Shown here: positions 45,610 to 55,290 of the stretch, piece by piece
Numbering within the stretch: the first letter of the stretch is position 1
Layout: every line of letters begins with the position of its first letter
NCBI GenBank assembly: GCA_003003925.1
Contig: PVWP01000001.1
Span: 1-64,000 of the forward strand
Direction: 5' to 3'
Length of the DNA: 64,000 nucleotides
DNA from: Aphanothece cf. minutissima CCALA 015
Lineage (GTDB): Bacteria; Cyanobacteriota; Cyanobacteriia; PCC-6307; Cyanobiaceae
Notes under the pieces: generated by a model
Database searches by the model: none
What the model saw: only the letters and a program-made list of their open reading frames with translations
Told to the model about the DNA's origin: nothing
Translations under genes and position numbers: made by a program

Positions 45610-46232
45610 GGCTTGGTGAGCAGGGTGGGGGCGTTGGCGGACGTCTCGATCAGCAGCGGGGTGCGATCCTTCTCGATCAGACCCTGATCGGCCGGCTCAC
45701 CGGTGATCACATCGGTGCTGAAGACGTCGCGGCGGGCCAGCACGATCGCCCCGATCATCGCCATCAGCAGCAGCACCGAAGCCAGTTCGAAGGGCAGCAG
45801 GTAGTCGGTGAACAGGTGCTCACCGATCCGGATGGTGGCCTCCTCGCCCACCGGCGTGGGGCCCGGCAGGGCCCACGGGGTGGTGAACGCCACCCGCAGC
45901 AGCAGGGCGAACAGTCCGGCGCAGACGGCCCCGGACAGGAGACGGCGGACCAGCAGGCCGGGAATCGCAGCGAGGGTTTCCTTCTTGTTCACGAGCATGA
46001 TCGCGAACAGAATCAGCACATTGACCGCCCCGACATAGACCAGGATCTGGGCGGCGGCGACGAAGCTGGCGTTGAGCAGCAGGTAGAGCCCGGACACCGA
46101 AAGGAAGACGCCACCCAGCAGGAAGGCGGAATAGACGATGTTGGGCAGCAGGACGACACCCAGGGCACCGATCACGGTGGTGGCCGAGAGCACCAGGAAA
46201 CAGATCTGCTGGGTGGTGGAAGCGATCGACAT
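45606..46232 (-). CDS. ndhG: NDH-1 subunit 6 (NdhG), 208 aa
   Basis: Five TM segments; [40 protein letters not shown] with the NuoJ motif [15 protein letters not shown], and a charged C-terminus. ATG 46232 is chosen because it overlaps the ndhI stop (TGATG); the frame open upstream runs through ndhI. Membrane arm of NDH-1. Confidence 0.95.
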   Translation of the reverse strand: MSIASTTQQICFLVLSATTVIGALGVVLLPNIVYSAFLLGGVFLSVSGLYLLLNASFVAAAQILVYVGAVNVLILFAIMLVNKKETLAAIPGLLVRRLLSGAVCAGLFALLLRVAFTTPWALPGPTPVGEEATIRIGEHLFTDYLLPFELASVLLLMAMIGAIVLARRDVFSTDVITGEPADQGLIEKDRTPLLIETSANAPTLLTKP

Positions 46233-46870
46233 CAGGACTCTGCGGTGCTGTCGGAGGGGGCGGCGGCGGACGGCCCACCGCTGGGGACCGGCTGGAGCGA
46301 TTCCAGCACCTGGGACGGCAGCTGGCCGGCCCGCGGCTCGGTGGCGGGCACCCCATGGGGATCCATGGCGCCCTTGGGAAGGTAGGCCAGTTCCCGCAGG
46401 GCGAACACGGCCGGGTCGGAGGTGACGCTGGTGGGCAGGCGGCCGAGGGCGACGTTGTCGTAGTTGAGGCTGTGGCGGTCGAAGGCCGCCAGCTCGTACT
46501 CCTCGGTCATGGAGAGGCAGTTGGTCGGGCAGTACTCCACGCAGTTGCCGCAGAAGATGCACACCCCGAAATCGATCGAGTAGTTGCGCAGTTCCTTCTT
46601 CTTGGTGGCCTTGTTCATCACCCAGTCCACCACGGGCAGGTTGATGGGACAGACCCGCACGCACACCTCGCAGGAGATGCACTTGTCGAGCTCGTAGTGG
46701 ATGCGGCCCCGGTAGCGCTCGGAGGGGATCAGCTTCTCGTACGGATACTGGACCGTGATCGGCCGCCGGCGCAGGTGATCGAAGGTGACCGCCAGCCCCT
46801 GGGTCATCGTCTGGGCCGCGCTCACCGCCTCCCGGGTGTAGTCACCGACTTGCTTGAGAAACCCGAACAT
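46232..46870 (-). CDS. ndhI: NDH-1 subunit I (NdhI), 212 aa
   Basis: Two [4Fe-4S] motifs: [12 protein letters not shown] and [12 protein letters not shown], with the N-terminal helix typical of NdhI ([20 protein letters not shown]). It carries electrons from ferredoxin towards plastoquinone. A C-terminal Pro/Ala/Ser-rich tail (about 180-212) is longer than usual. 78 bp separates it from ndhA. Confidence 0.95.
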   Translation of the reverse strand: MFGFLKQVGDYTREAVSAAQTMTQGLAVTFDHLRRRPITVQYPYEKLIPSERYRGRIHYELDKCISCEVCVRVCPINLPVVDWVMNKATKKKELRNYSIDFGVCIFCGNCVEYCPTNCLSMTEEYELAAFDRHSLNYDNVALGRLPTSVTSDPAVFALRELAYLPKGAMDPHGVPATEPRAGQLPSQVLESLQPVPSGGPSAAAPSDSTAES

Positions 46871-46948
46871 GGCAGGGGCGTGGGGGTTACGGGATGGGGA
46901 CCATGATGGCCCGGTGGGGGCCGCTGTGTTGGTATCCGGGGAACGGGT

Positions 46949-48100
46949 TCAGCCGCCGAAGGCGACCGGGAAGGCCAGCTTGAGACCGGCGGTGACCAGA
47001 AGGTTGACCAGGGCGATGGGCAGCAGGAACTTCCAGCCCAGGTCGAGCAGCTGGTCGATCCGCACCCGTGGGGTGGTCCAGCGGAGAAGGATCGCGAAGA
47101 ACACCAGCAGGTAGGCCTTGAGGATCGTGCTGACGATGCCGATCGAACCGGTGATCACCTGGACCAGGGGGGCGTCGGGGGAGACACCGAGCCAGCCGGT
47201 GATCCACTCGACCGGCACAGGAAAGCTCCAGCCGCCCAGATAAAGCACCGACACCAGCAGGGCCGAGAGCACCAGGTTGATGTAGCTGCCCAGGTAGAAG
47301 AGGGCGAACTTCATGCCGGAGTACTCGGTCTGGTAGCCGGCCACCAGCTCCTCCTCGGCCTCCGGCAGGTCGAAGGGCAGGCGCTCGCACTCCGCCAGGG
47401 CACAGATCCAGAAGATCACGAAGCCGACGGGCTGGCGCCAGATGTTCCAGCTGAAGATGCCGGCCCCGGTCTGCTGGGCGACGATGTCGACGGTGCTGAG
47501 GGAATTGCTCATCATCACCACCGCCAGCACCGCCAGAGCCAGGGGGATCTCGTAGCTGATCGACTGGGCGGCGGCCCGCAGCCCGCCCAGGAGCGAATAC
47601 TTGTTGTTGCTGGAATAGCCGCTCATCAGCAGGCCGATGGGCTGGATGCTGCTCAGGGCGATCCACAGGAAGATGCCCACCCCCACGTTGCTGATCAGCA
47701 GGTTCTGGCCGAAGGGCACCACCAGCCAGGAGAGGATCACGGGCACCACCACCAGCACGGGGCCGAGGCTGAACAGCAGGGCATCGGCCCGGGCCGGGAT
47801 GATGTCCTCCTTGAACACCAGCTTGAGGCCGTCGGCCAGGGGCTGAAGCACCCCCAGGGCGCCGGCGTACTCCGGGCCGATGCGCTGCTGCACCGCCGCC
47901 GAGATCTTGCGCTCGAGCCAGACGCTCACCAGCACCCCGACGACCGCCCCCACCAGCACCAGCACCATCGGCAGGGGCAGCCACAGCAGGCGGGCCGCCG
48001 CGGGGGTGAGACCCATGGCCTGGGCGAGGTCAAGGAAGCTCGACTGGAGATCGAGACCGGGGGGAGCGATGGCGGCACCCATCAGGCCAGTGGACAGCAT
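46949..48100 (-). CDS. ndhA: NDH-1 subunit 1 (NdhA), 383 aa
   Basis: Eight or so TM helices with the quinone-site loops [38 protein letters not shown] and [21 protein letters not shown], all NdhA/NuoH hallmarks. First gene of ndhA-I-G-E. ATG 48100; a TAGGTT -10-like site is 22 bp upstream. It follows gltA in the same direction with a 51-bp spacer. Confidence 0.95.
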   Translation of the reverse strand: MLSTGLMGAAIAPPGLDLQSSFLDLAQAMGLTPAAARLLWLPLPMVLVLVGAVVGVLVSVWLERKISAAVQQRIGPEYAGALGVLQPLADGLKLVFKEDIIPARADALLFSLGPVLVVVPVILSWLVVPFGQNLLISNVGVGIFLWIALSSIQPIGLLMSGYSSNNKYSLLGGLRAAAQSISYEIPLALAVLAVVMMSNSLSTVDIVAQQTGAGIFSWNIWRQPVGFVIFWICALAECERLPFDLPEAEEELVAGYQTEYSGMKFALFYLGSYINLVLSALLVSVLYLGGWSFPVPVEWITGWLGVSPDAPLVQVITGSIGIVSTILKAYLLVFFAILLRWTTPRVRIDQLLDLGWKFLLPIALVNLLVTAGLKLAFPVAFGG

Positions 48101-48121
48101 CAGAGAACTCCGTTGGAGGGG

Positions 48122-48127
48122 AACCTA
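48122..48127 (-). promoter_or_regulatory. -10-like hexamer for ndhAIGE
   Basis: TAGGTT preceded by CCCC on the minus strand, 22 bp upstream of the ndhA ATG. It lies in the gltA-ndhA spacer, suggesting ndhA need not be read only from gltA. Tentative. Confidence 0.4.
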
Positions 48128-48151
48128 GGGGGGAACGGGTCAGCCAGTGAC

Positions 48152-49369
48152 TCAGCCAGGAACCGGACGGCTTTCCAGGGGGAGCCAGCCCCGCTCCGCG
48201 GGGCCGGTGTAGATCTGCGAGGGACGGTAGATGCGGTTGGCACCCAGTTGTTCCTTCCAGTGGGCCAGCCATCCTGCCGTACGGGCGATGGCGAAGATGG
48301 GGGTGAACAGGTCGCGGGGAATACCCAGCTTCCGGTAGACGAGACCGGAGTAGAAGTCGACGTTCGGGTAGATGCCCTTCGGCCCCAGCCGCCGGCCCGC
48401 CACCTCCTCCAGCTTGAGGGCGACGTCGTACATGGCGTCGTGGCCGAAGCGCTGGAAGAGCTCCTCGGCTAGGCCCTGCAGGATCACGGCCCGGGGATCC
48501 TTGACCCGGTACTCGCGGTGGCCGAAGCCCATGATCTTCTGCTTCTGGGCGATGGCCCGATCGAGCCAGGGTTCCACCTGGTCGATGCTGCCGATCTGGT
48601 CGAGCATGTCGAGCACATCCTCATTGGCACCGCCGTGCAGGGGGCCGGCCAGGGTGCCCACCGCCGAGGCCACCACCGCGTAGGGGTCGGTGAGGGTGCT
48701 CGCCGTGACGCGGGCGCTGAAGGTGCTGGCGTTGAGGCTGTGCTCGGCATGCAGGATCAGGCAGGCGTCGAAGATACGTGCCGCCAGGGGATCGGGCTCC
48801 CGCTCGGTGAGCATGTAGAGAAAGTTGGCCGAGTAGGCCAGGTCGTCCCGGGGCTGGATCGGGTCCTGGCCCTTCCGGATCAGCTGGAAGGCCGCGACCA
48901 TCGTGGGGATCTTGGCAATCAGCCGCACCACCGCATCAACGATGTACTGGGGGTCGTACAGGGCGCGGCGGGAATAGAAGAGCCCCAGGGAGGCCGCGCT
49001 GGCCTGGAGGGCATCCATCGGATGGCCCGTGGCCGGGAAGCACTTCATCATGTCCCGGATGCGGAAGCTGAGCCGCCGGTGCATCTGCACCTCCTGCTCG
49101 AACTCCCGAAGCTGGAAGATCGTGGGCAGCTCCCCCCAGATCAGCAGGTAGGCGGTTTCGAGGAAGCTGCTGTGGCTGGCCAGCTGCTCGATCGGGTAGC
49201 CCCGGTAGGTGAGCAGGCCCCGCTGGCCTTCGATATCGCACACCGCCGACTGGGTGGCCGGTACCCCCTCCAGGCCGGGGCGGAACGTGGGTGTGGCCGG
49301 CGCCGGGGGCGATGGGGAGGGAGGGGTGCCCTGAGGGTCGTTGGCCTCTGGGGTGCTCACCGCCGCCAT
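48152..49369 (-). CDS. gltA: Citrate synthase, 405 aa
   Basis: Catalytic His in ILHAEHSLNAST and HGGANEDVLDML, Asp/Arg in GFGHREYRVKDPRA. ATG 49369 (MAAVSTPEANDPQ) is chosen: the upstream open frame is Pro/Gln-rich. Residues 1-35 are a Pro/Ala-rich tail before the fold. It makes citrate in the cytosol for the incomplete or modified TCA cycle. A TAAGTT -10-like site lies 23 bp upstream. Confidence 0.93.
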   Translation of the reverse strand: MAAVSTPEANDPQGTPPSPSPPAPATPTFRPGLEGVPATQSAVCDIEGQRGLLTYRGYPIEQLASHSSFLETAYLLIWGELPTIFQLREFEQEVQMHRRLSFRIRDMMKCFPATGHPMDALQASAASLGLFYSRRALYDPQYIVDAVVRLIAKIPTMVAAFQLIRKGQDPIQPRDDLAYSANFLYMLTEREPDPLAARIFDACLILHAEHSLNASTFSARVTASTLTDPYAVVASAVGTLAGPLHGGANEDVLDMLDQIGSIDQVEPWLDRAIAQKQKIMGFGHREYRVKDPRAVILQGLAEELFQRFGHDAMYDVALKLEEVAGRRLGPKGIYPNVDFYSGLVYRKLGIPRDLFTPIFAIARTAGWLAHWKEQLGANRIYRPSQIYTGPAERGWLPLESRPVPG

Positions 49370-49391
49370 GCCGAATCCTGTGGATGGGACG

Positions 49392-49397
49392 AACTTA
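49392..49397 (-). promoter_or_regulatory. -10-like hexamer for gltA
   Basis: TAAGTT preceded by GCC on the minus strand, 23 bp upstream of the gltA ATG, in the 68-bp spacer. Tentative. Confidence 0.4.
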
Positions 49398-49437
49398 GGC
49401 GCAGGAACGGGCGTCTGCCGTAGCGCCGGCTGCCGGC

Positions 49438-49968
49438 TCAGGGGCTGGGCAGCCAGAGCTTCGGCCGCACCAGCCATTCCAGCCGGGCGGTGCCGGCCAG
49501 GGCCGCCCCGGCCGGCACCAGGGGCAGGCGCAGCAGGGCCAGGCCCGCCTTGCGCAGGGCGATGGCGCCGGGCGGCGCCCCCAGGAGGCGGGCCGCCAGC
49601 AGCCCCAGGTCCGGTTCATGGCCCACCAGCAACAGCCGGCGGGGCGCCCCCGGGCCCCCCTCCGCCTGGCTCAGCCAGGCCGGCAGCAGGGGCAGGGGGT
49701 CACCCCCCGGCTCCAGGGCCTGGGCCAGCTCCAGGCCCTCCGCCAGCCCGACATCGCAGGCGATCTCCCCGGTCTGCCGGGCCCGGGCCAGGGGGCTGGA
49801 GAGCAGGCGATCGGCCCGCAACCCCAGACCGGCGGCCCGCTCCAGCACGGCCCGGGTGCGGGCCCGACCGGCGGCGGTGAGTTCCCGCTCGGCATCGACC
49901 CGGTCGGGGCTGCGCTCCTCGGCGATGCCGTGGCGCAGCAGCAGCAGTTCCCAGGCCAGAGACGCCAT
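49438..49968 (-). CDS. sixA: Phosphohistidine phosphatase SixA-like, 176 aa
   Basis: Histidine phosphatase fold: RHG in ELLLLRHGIAEERS, ARQTGEIACD and VGHEPDLGLLAA. SixA removes phosphate from His in phosphotransfer proteins; the cyanobacterial substrate is unknown. It is 2 bp from the DUF3352 gene, so they form an operon. Standard length. Confidence 0.88.
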   Translation of the reverse strand: MASLAWELLLLRHGIAEERSPDRVDAERELTAAGRARTRAVLERAAGLGLRADRLLSSPLARARQTGEIACDVGLAEGLELAQALEPGGDPLPLLPAWLSQAEGGPGAPRRLLLVGHEPDLGLLAARLLGAPPGAIALRKAGLALLRLPLVPAGAALAGTARLEWLVRPKLWLPSP

Positions 49969-49970
49969 GG

Positions 49971-51584
49971 TCAGGCGTCCCCGAAGTCAAGTCGCGCGTC
50001 CACGGTCAGGCCCCCGGGCTCTCCGGTCAGAGCCAGGGCCAGGCCCGCCACGGGATCGCTGAGGGATCCGCCGGCCAGGGCGGTAAGGCGCTGCCACGGC
50101 TGCCAGGAGGCCAGCAGGTCGCGGGCCCGCGGACCATCGAGGGCCCACTGCAGGGCAGCCCCGGGGGCGGCCAGGTTCTCCAGCGGGTCCTGGGGGCGCG
50201 CCGCGCCCTTCGCAGTGGGCCCCTCGAGGCTCTCCAGCTGCCCCAGGGACTGCCCCCACCAGGCCTGGTCGCCCCGCTGCCAGCGCCAGCCCAGCAGGGG
50301 GGCCTGCAACTGCTCGGCCCTGCCGTCGCGGCGGGTGGGTCCGGCCTGCAGCCGCGTCCAGACCTGCAGCGGGCGGCCCTCCACCTCCAGGGGAGCGGCG
50401 ATCAGGCCATCGGCCGCCAGGGAGGCCTCGACGGCCGCCGCCTCCGGCCGGTCGGCCGCCGTGCCGAGCAGCCAGCGCTCACCGCTGGCGGCGGCCAGCA
50501 GGGGCCCCCCGTCGGTCCCCACCACCAGGGCGGGCAGGGACCCCGCCGCGCCGGCTCCTCCGGCCAGGCGGGTGAGCAGCGGCTGCAGCAGGGGGATGGC
50601 GGCGATGGCGGCGGGGTCCTGCACCAGGGCGAGGCTGGCGGAGGGGCGGCGCAGGGCGGCCCGCAGGGCCCGCCCCAGGTCGCCGTCGGCACCGACCTGG
50701 GGCAGCGCCGTCTGCGGCGGCAGCTCCAGCAGGCCCGACAGCCGCAGGCTGCGGCCATCGGGCCGCAGGGCCAGCAGCAGACCGCCGGGCCGCTGGTCGG
50801 CGGCAGCCGGCAGCGGCAGCCCCAGCCAGCGCTCCAGGGCGTCCGGGGCCGCCTGCACCAGGGCGGCCCCGGTGCCCAGCCGCCGCAGCCCCTCCTGGAA
50901 GCCGGGCTGGCCGGCCTGGTTGAGCTCATCGATCTGGGACACGTCGAGGGCCTGCTCCAGCACCCCCCGTCCCGAGGCGATCAGGACGAGGTCGTCATCC
51001 ACCAGGGCCGTGGCCAGGGGCATCGGCGTCCGGCCCAGCGGGGCCCCCCGGCCGCTGATCAGCCCCAGGCCCCGGTAGGTGCTGATCTGGAGATCCATGC
51101 CCGCCAGGCTGCGGGTCTGCCAGAAACGCTGCAGAAAGCGGCGGGCGCCGCCGTCGTCCCGGCTGCCCAGCACCAGCAGCCAGCCCCCCCGCCGGGTCGA
51201 CCCCGCCGCGCCGCCGGCATTCGCCTCGAACAGGGCCAGACCCACCGGTGCCGCCAGCCAGGAGCTCAGCTCCGTCCCGTAGTCGAGACCGGCCGCGGCG
51301 AAGGCCCCGTCGCGCAGCCGGCCGACCGCCTCCGCCGCCTGGCGTCGCTGGCGGGGCGGGGCGACGGCCCTGGCGTAGTCGAGGGGCTGCTCGCCGTCGG
51401 TGAACAGGTGGAGGCTGAAGGGGGCGTCCCGGGGCACGAACCGGGCCGCCCGCGGCACCTCCAGCGGCAGCCGCTGGAGACGCAGGGCACTGCGCTGCCA
51501 CACCAGCCACCAGCCACCGAGCCCAAGACCGAACACCACCAGCACCAGGGCCAGCAGCACCGCCAGGAATGGGCGGGCCTTCAT
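49971..51584 (-). CDS. DUF3352 domain protein with N-terminal membrane anchor, 537 aa
   Basis: One N-terminal TM (about 6-30, FLAVLLALVLVVFGLGLGGW), then a large extracytoplasmic region with PRDAPFSLHLFTDGE, WLLVLGSRDDGGARRFL and QWALDGPRARDLLASWQPW, the DUF3352 layout common to cyanobacteria. Function is unknown; it is very Ala/Leu/Gly-rich. It is first in the operon with sixA. ATG 51584 fits. Confidence 0.82.
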   Translation of the reverse strand: MKARPFLAVLLALVLVVFGLGLGGWWLVWQRSALRLQRLPLEVPRAARFVPRDAPFSLHLFTDGEQPLDYARAVAPPRQRRQAAEAVGRLRDGAFAAAGLDYGTELSSWLAAPVGLALFEANAGGAAGSTRRGGWLLVLGSRDDGGARRFLQRFWQTRSLAGMDLQISTYRGLGLISGRGAPLGRTPMPLATALVDDDLVLIASGRGVLEQALDVSQIDELNQAGQPGFQEGLRRLGTGAALVQAAPDALERWLGLPLPAAADQRPGGLLLALRPDGRSLRLSGLLELPPQTALPQVGADGDLGRALRAALRRPSASLALVQDPAAIAAIPLLQPLLTRLAGGAGAAGSLPALVVGTDGGPLLAAASGERWLLGTAADRPEAAAVEASLAADGLIAAPLEVEGRPLQVWTRLQAGPTRRDGRAEQLQAPLLGWRWQRGDQAWWGQSLGQLESLEGPTAKGAARPQDPLENLAAPGAALQWALDGPRARDLLASWQPWQRLTALAGGSLSDPVAGLALALTGEPGGLTVDARLDFGDA

Positions 51585-51638
51585 GCGTTCTCAGCAGGAT
51601 GGGACCATCCTGACGCCACCCCCCCTCCGACGCCCGCC

Positions 51639-52001
51639 ATGGACGAGCCGACCCCTCCGGCCCCCCCCCGCAGCCTCTCCGCCATGGAGCTGCAGCGGCG
51701 CCTGGCGGAGGGGGAACCGCTCCGGATCGTGGACGTGCGGGAGGACCGGGAGCTCGAGGAGGCACGCCTGCCCCACCCGGTGGTGCATCTGCCCCTGAGC
51801 CGCTCCGGCGAATGGATCCCGGAGCTGGAGACCCTGCTCGACCGACAACAGCCGGTGGTGGTGCTGTGCCATGCCGGCGTCCGCAGCTGGCACTTCGCCT
51901 GCTGGCTGATGCAGGAGCAGGGCTACGGCGAGGTCTGGAACCTGCAGGGGGGCATCGACGCCTGGAGCCGGGAGGTGGATCCCCGGGTTCCCCGTTACTG
52001 A
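51639..52001 (+). CDS. Rhodanese-domain protein, 120 aa
   Basis: Single rhodanese domain with active-site loop CHAGVRS (Cys in VVLCHAGVRSW), IVDVREDRELEEARL and LQGGIDAWS. It can bind sulfur as persulfide; the role is unknown. ATG 51639 is used; the upstream open frame is the antisense shadow of the DUF3352 gene. 81 bp separates it from hrcA on the same strand. Confidence 0.9.
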   Translation: MDEPTPPAPPRSLSAMELQRRLAEGEPLRIVDVREDRELEEARLPHPVVHLPLSRSGEWIPELETLLDRQQPVVVLCHAGVRSWHFACWLMQEQGYGEVWNLQGGIDAWSREVDPRVPRY

Positions 52002-52037
52002 ACCCCCTTCCACGGCGGAGGGCGGGTCCGTCGCACC

Positions 52038-52043
52038 TAGGAT
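52038..52043 (+). promoter_or_regulatory. -10-like hexamer for hrcA
   Basis: TAGGAT preceded by ACC, 40 bp upstream of the TTG start of hrcA. No CIRCE inverted repeat is seen here, so HrcA is probably not autoregulated by that element at this site. Tentative. Confidence 0.35.
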
Positions 52044-52082
52044 GAAGGTTCTGTTTAGCTTTTCAACTTTTCCCCCCATTCC

Positions 52083-53093
52083 TTGGACACGCTGCCGCGC
52101 CGACAACAGGAGGTCCTCCAGGCCACGGTGCGGCACTACGTGGACACCGTCGAACCCGTAGGCAGCCACACGCTGGTCCGGCGTTTCGGGCTGCCGGCCA
52201 GCCCCGCCACGGTGCGGACGGCCATGGGGGCCCTGGAGCAGCGCGGCCTGCTGACCCAGCCCCACACGTCCGCCGGCCGGATCCCCAGCCAGCGCGGCTA
52301 CCGCCTTTACGTCGATCAGCTGCTGCCGGCCCCGGGGGCCGCCGCCCTGCAGCTGGAGCGCGAGCTGGCCGGCATCAGCCTGCAGTGGGCCGCCCTCGAT
52401 GATCTGCTGCTGCACCTGGCCCGCCGCCTGGCCGATCTCACCGGCCTGCTCAGCCTGATCACCCGCCCCCAGCGGCCCAGCCCCCTGCTGCAGGCGGTGC
52501 GGCTCGTGCCCAGCGGCGACCGGCTGCTGGTGTTCCTCGTCCAGGGGCCCGATTTCAGCACCAGCCTCAACCTGCGCCTGGGCGCCGGGCTGGAGGAGGA
52601 GCTGCCGATCCTGGAGCGCTGGAGCAATCAGCAGCTCCGGGCCGGCGGCGACGGCCGCATCCCCTGGGAACGGCTGCCGGCGGAGCTGCGCCGCAGCGGC
52701 GGACTGCTGCGCCAGGCCCTCGACAGCCACGGCCGCATCCGCAGCGAGGAGCTCGATGCGGTGGTGGCCGCCGGCCTGGGCGGGCTGCTGGCCCAGCCCG
52801 AATTCCGCCACAGTTCCAGCCTGCTGCCCGTGGTGCAGCTGGTGGAGCATGGCCCCCGTGCCCTGCTGGGTATCACCGGCCCCCAGGCCCCGGTCGCGAC
52901 CGAAGCGATCTGGATCGGCACCGAGCATCCCCACGCGGCCCTCGGCCAGTGCTCGGTGGTGCAGGCCACCTACCGCACGGGACACGGCGGCCGCGGCCAG
53001 GTGGGCCTGGTGGGTCCGATGCGGATGGCCTACGCCACCGCCCGCGCCGCGGTTCAGTCGGTGGCCTCGATCCTGGAGAGGCTGCTCAGCTGA
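52083..53093 (+). CDS. hrcA: Heat-inducible repressor HrcA, 336 aa
   Basis: N-terminal winged helix with VLQATVRHYVDTVEPVGSHT and SPATVRTAMGALEQRGLL, the HAS-GRIP segment SAGRIPSQRGYR, and GLLGLVGPMRMAY-like C-terminus (QVGLVGPMRMAYATARA). HrcA represses groESL through CIRCE in cyanobacteria. The start is TTG 52083. Its TGA overlaps the next gene's ATG by one base (TGATG), coupling it to the Anbu-type protease, a logical pair for protein quality control. Confidence 0.9.
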   Translation: MDTLPRRQQEVLQATVRHYVDTVEPVGSHTLVRRFGLPASPATVRTAMGALEQRGLLTQPHTSAGRIPSQRGYRLYVDQLLPAPGAAALQLERELAGISLQWAALDDLLLHLARRLADLTGLLSLITRPQRPSPLLQAVRLVPSGDRLLVFLVQGPDFSTSLNLRLGAGLEEELPILERWSNQQLRAGGDGRIPWERLPAELRRSGGLLRQALDSHGRIRSEELDAVVAAGLGGLLAQPEFRHSSSLLPVVQLVEHGPRALLGITGPQAPVATEAIWIGTEHPHAALGQCSVVQATYRTGHGGRGQVGLVGPMRMAYATARAAVQSVASILERLLS

Positions 53094-53878
53094 TGACCTA
53101 TTGCCTCGGCTTCCTGCTCCACAGCGGCCTGGTGTTCGCCTCCGACTCCCGCACCAACGCGGGGGTGGACTACATCTCGAGTTACAGCAAGATGCACGTG
53201 CTGGCGCCGGCCCCTGACCGGCTGTTCGTGCTCATGGCGGCCGGCAACCTGGGCACCACCCAGGCGGTGCTCAACCGGATCCGCCGTGACATCGAGAACC
53301 ATGGCGCCGGCCCCAGCCCCCAGTGGACCCGCCAGGACGACCCCCCCGCCGGGCCGAGCATGCTCACCGCCCGCTACCTGTTCGAGGTGGCCGACTACAT
53401 CGGGCGGCTCAACGTGATGGTGCAGAAGGAGTTCAATCCCAACCTGCGCCAGGCGGGTGCCAGCGGCGAGGCCAGCTTCATCCTCGGCGGCCAGATCGCG
53501 GGCCAGCCCCACGGGCTCTACATGATCTATCCCCAGGGGAACGCGATCATGGCCACCGATGACACGCCCTTCCTGCAGATCGGCGAAACCAAGTACGGCA
53601 AGCCTCCCCTCGATTACATCGGCCGCCCCGACCTCTCCCTGGAGGATGCGGCGCGGCTCTGCCTGGTGTCGGAGATCGTCACAAGGCGCTCCAATCTCAC
53701 CGTGGGGCCGCCCTTCGAGATCGCCCTGTTGCCCCGCGATGCCTTCAAGGTGACCCGGCACCTGAAGCTGGAGAAGGACGCTCCCGAGATCCAGCACACC
53801 ATGGACGTCTGGGCCCGCCACATGCAGGAGGGGCTCAACAAGCTGCCGCGTTTCCCCTGGGAGCACGACCCCCTCTGA
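53093..53878 (+). CDS. Proteasome-type protease (Anbu/BPH-like), 261 aa
   Basis: Begins MTYCLGFLLHSGLVFASDSRTNAG, the Anbu N-terminus in which the residue after Met (Thr) is the candidate nucleophile, with GNLGTTQAVLN, ASFILGGQIAG and MIYPQGN. Anbu forms helical or ring assemblies, and its protease activity is still debated. Known Anbu operons usually also carry a transglutaminase-like, an alpha-E and an ATP-grasp-type gene; none is here. Coupled to hrcA by TGATG; 16 bp from convergent trpB. Confidence 0.9.
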   Translation: MTYCLGFLLHSGLVFASDSRTNAGVDYISSYSKMHVLAPAPDRLFVLMAAGNLGTTQAVLNRIRRDIENHGAGPSPQWTRQDDPPAGPSMLTARYLFEVADYIGRLNVMVQKEFNPNLRQAGASGEASFILGGQIAGQPHGLYMIYPQGNAIMATDDTPFLQIGETKYGKPPLDYIGRPDLSLEDAARLCLVSEIVTRRSNLTVGPPFEIALLPRDAFKVTRHLKLEKDAPEIQHTMDVWARHMQEGLNKLPRFPWEHDPL

Positions 53879-53894
53879 GGGCCCCAGGGAGGAC

Positions 53895-55154
53895 CTACCC
53901 CGCCAGCCCGTCGCCCAGCTTTTCCGCCACCGTGTTGACGTCCTTGTCGCCGCGGCCGGAGAGATTGAGCACCACTTCGGTGCCGGGGGCCAGGGTGGGG
54001 CAGAGGGACTCCAGCCAGGCGAAGGCGTGGGCCGTCTCCAGCGCCGGGATGATGCCCTCCAGTTCGCTCACCCGCTGCAGGGCCTCCAGGGCCTGCGCAT
54101 CGGTGACGGCGGCGTACTCGGCCCGGCCGATCTGGCGCAGGTAGCTGTGCTCCGGACCGACGCCTGGGTAGTCGAGGCCGGCGCTGATCGAGTGGGCCTC
54201 CTGCACCTGGCCCTCGTCGTCCTGCAGCAGCAGGCTCATGGCACCGTGCAGCACCCCCACCCGGCCCTCGGTGATGGTGGCGGCATGGCGGCCGGTGGCG
54301 ACACCCTCGCCGGCCGCCTCGACCCCGATCAGGCGCACGGAGGCGTCCTCGACGAAGGGATGGAAGAGCCCCATGGCGTTGGAGCCGCCGCCCACGCAGG
54401 CGATCAGCACATCCGGCAGCCGGCCGAAGGCCTCCAGGCACTGGCTCCGGGCCTCCTGGCCGATCACGGCGTGGAAATCCCGCACCAGCATCGGGTAGGG
54501 GTGCGGGCCGGCCACCGAGCCGAGGATGTAGTGGGTGCTCTCCACGTTGGTGACCCAGTCGCGGATGGCTTCGCTGGTGGCGTCCTTGAGGGTGGCGGTG
54601 CCGGCGGTGACGGGCTGGACGGTGGCCCCCAGCAGCCGCATCCGGAACACGTTCAGGGCCTGGCGGCGCATGTCCTCGGCGCCCATGTAGATGACGCACT
54701 CCAGGCCGAAACGGGCACAGACCGTGGCCGTGGCGACACCATGCTGGCCGGCGCCGGTTTCGGCGATGATTCGCTTCTTGCCCATCCGCAGCGCCAGCAG
54801 GGCCTGGCCCAGGGCGTTGTTGATCTTGTGGGCGCCGGTGTGGTTAAGGTCCTCACGCTTCAGCCACAGGCGCGGACCACCCTCAGGCCGCTGGTAGTGG
54901 GCCGTGAGCCGTTCGGCCTCATACAGGGGGGTGGGCCGGCCCACGTAGGTGCGCAGCAGGTGATCCAGCCGGGCGGTGAAGGCGGGATCGGCCCAGGCCT
55001 CGGCCGCGGCCGCCTCCAGTTCCGCCAGGGCGGGCATCAGCGTTTCCGGGACGTACTGCCCGCCGAAGGGGCCGAAACGGCCCAGGCCATCCGGGCGGAC
55101 CGACGGCTGCAGCTCGGCAGGATCGGCGCTGCGGGTTGGGGCGGTGCTGGTCAC
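53895..55154 (-). CDS. trpB: Tryptophan synthase beta subunit, 419 aa
   Basis: PLP-lysine in [14 protein letters not shown], substrate loop [13 protein letters not shown], phosphate-cup GGGSNAMG and C-terminal [11 protein letters not shown]. It makes Trp from indole and Ser with TrpA. ATG 55154 follows; the N-terminus is a short Pro/Ala/Arg extension. A TAAGGT -10-like site is 27 bp upstream. It is divergent from the PhyH gene. Confidence 0.96.
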   Translation of the reverse strand: MTSTAPTRSADPAELQPSVRPDGLGRFGPFGGQYVPETLMPALAELEAAAAEAWADPAFTARLDHLLRTYVGRPTPLYEAERLTAHYQRPEGGPRLWLKREDLNHTGAHKINNALGQALLALRMGKKRIIAETGAGQHGVATATVCARFGLECVIYMGAEDMRRQALNVFRMRLLGATVQPVTAGTATLKDATSEAIRDWVTNVESTHYILGSVAGPHPYPMLVRDFHAVIGQEARSQCLEAFGRLPDVLIACVGGGSNAMGLFHPFVEDASVRLIGVEAAGEGVATGRHAATITEGRVGVLHGAMSLLLQDDEGQVQEAHSISAGLDYPGVGPEHSYLRQIGRAEYAAVTDAQALEALQRVSELEGIIPALETAHAFAWLESLCPTLAPGTEVVLNLSGRGDKDVNTVAEKLGDGLAG

Positions 55155-55180
55155 CGGCGCTGCGCAAGGGGAGATAATTC

Positions 55181-55186
55181 ACCTTA
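55181..55186 (-). promoter_or_regulatory. -10-like hexamer for trpB
   Basis: TAAGGT preceded by CCC on the minus strand, 27 bp upstream of the trpB ATG. The leader between is AT-rich (ATTATC). No trp leader peptide or Trp codon run is seen. Tentative. Confidence 0.4.
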
Positions 55187-55290
55187 GGGAGCCGCCACCC
55201 GGGGCGGCAGCGGCGGAGGGGCCATCCGGACGCCACCGGAGAACCCCGCACCGGAACGGCTGCCGACCGAGTCGCCCACGAACGCCACAG

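Noticed and set aside
52002..52082. CIRCE element before hrcA
   Set aside because: No TTAGCACTC-N9-GAGTGCTAA type inverted repeat is present.
53614..54699. Minus-strand open frame of about 360 codons across trpB
   Set aside because: It is Arg/Gly/Pro-rich and lies in another frame of trpB, whose catalytic motifs are complete.
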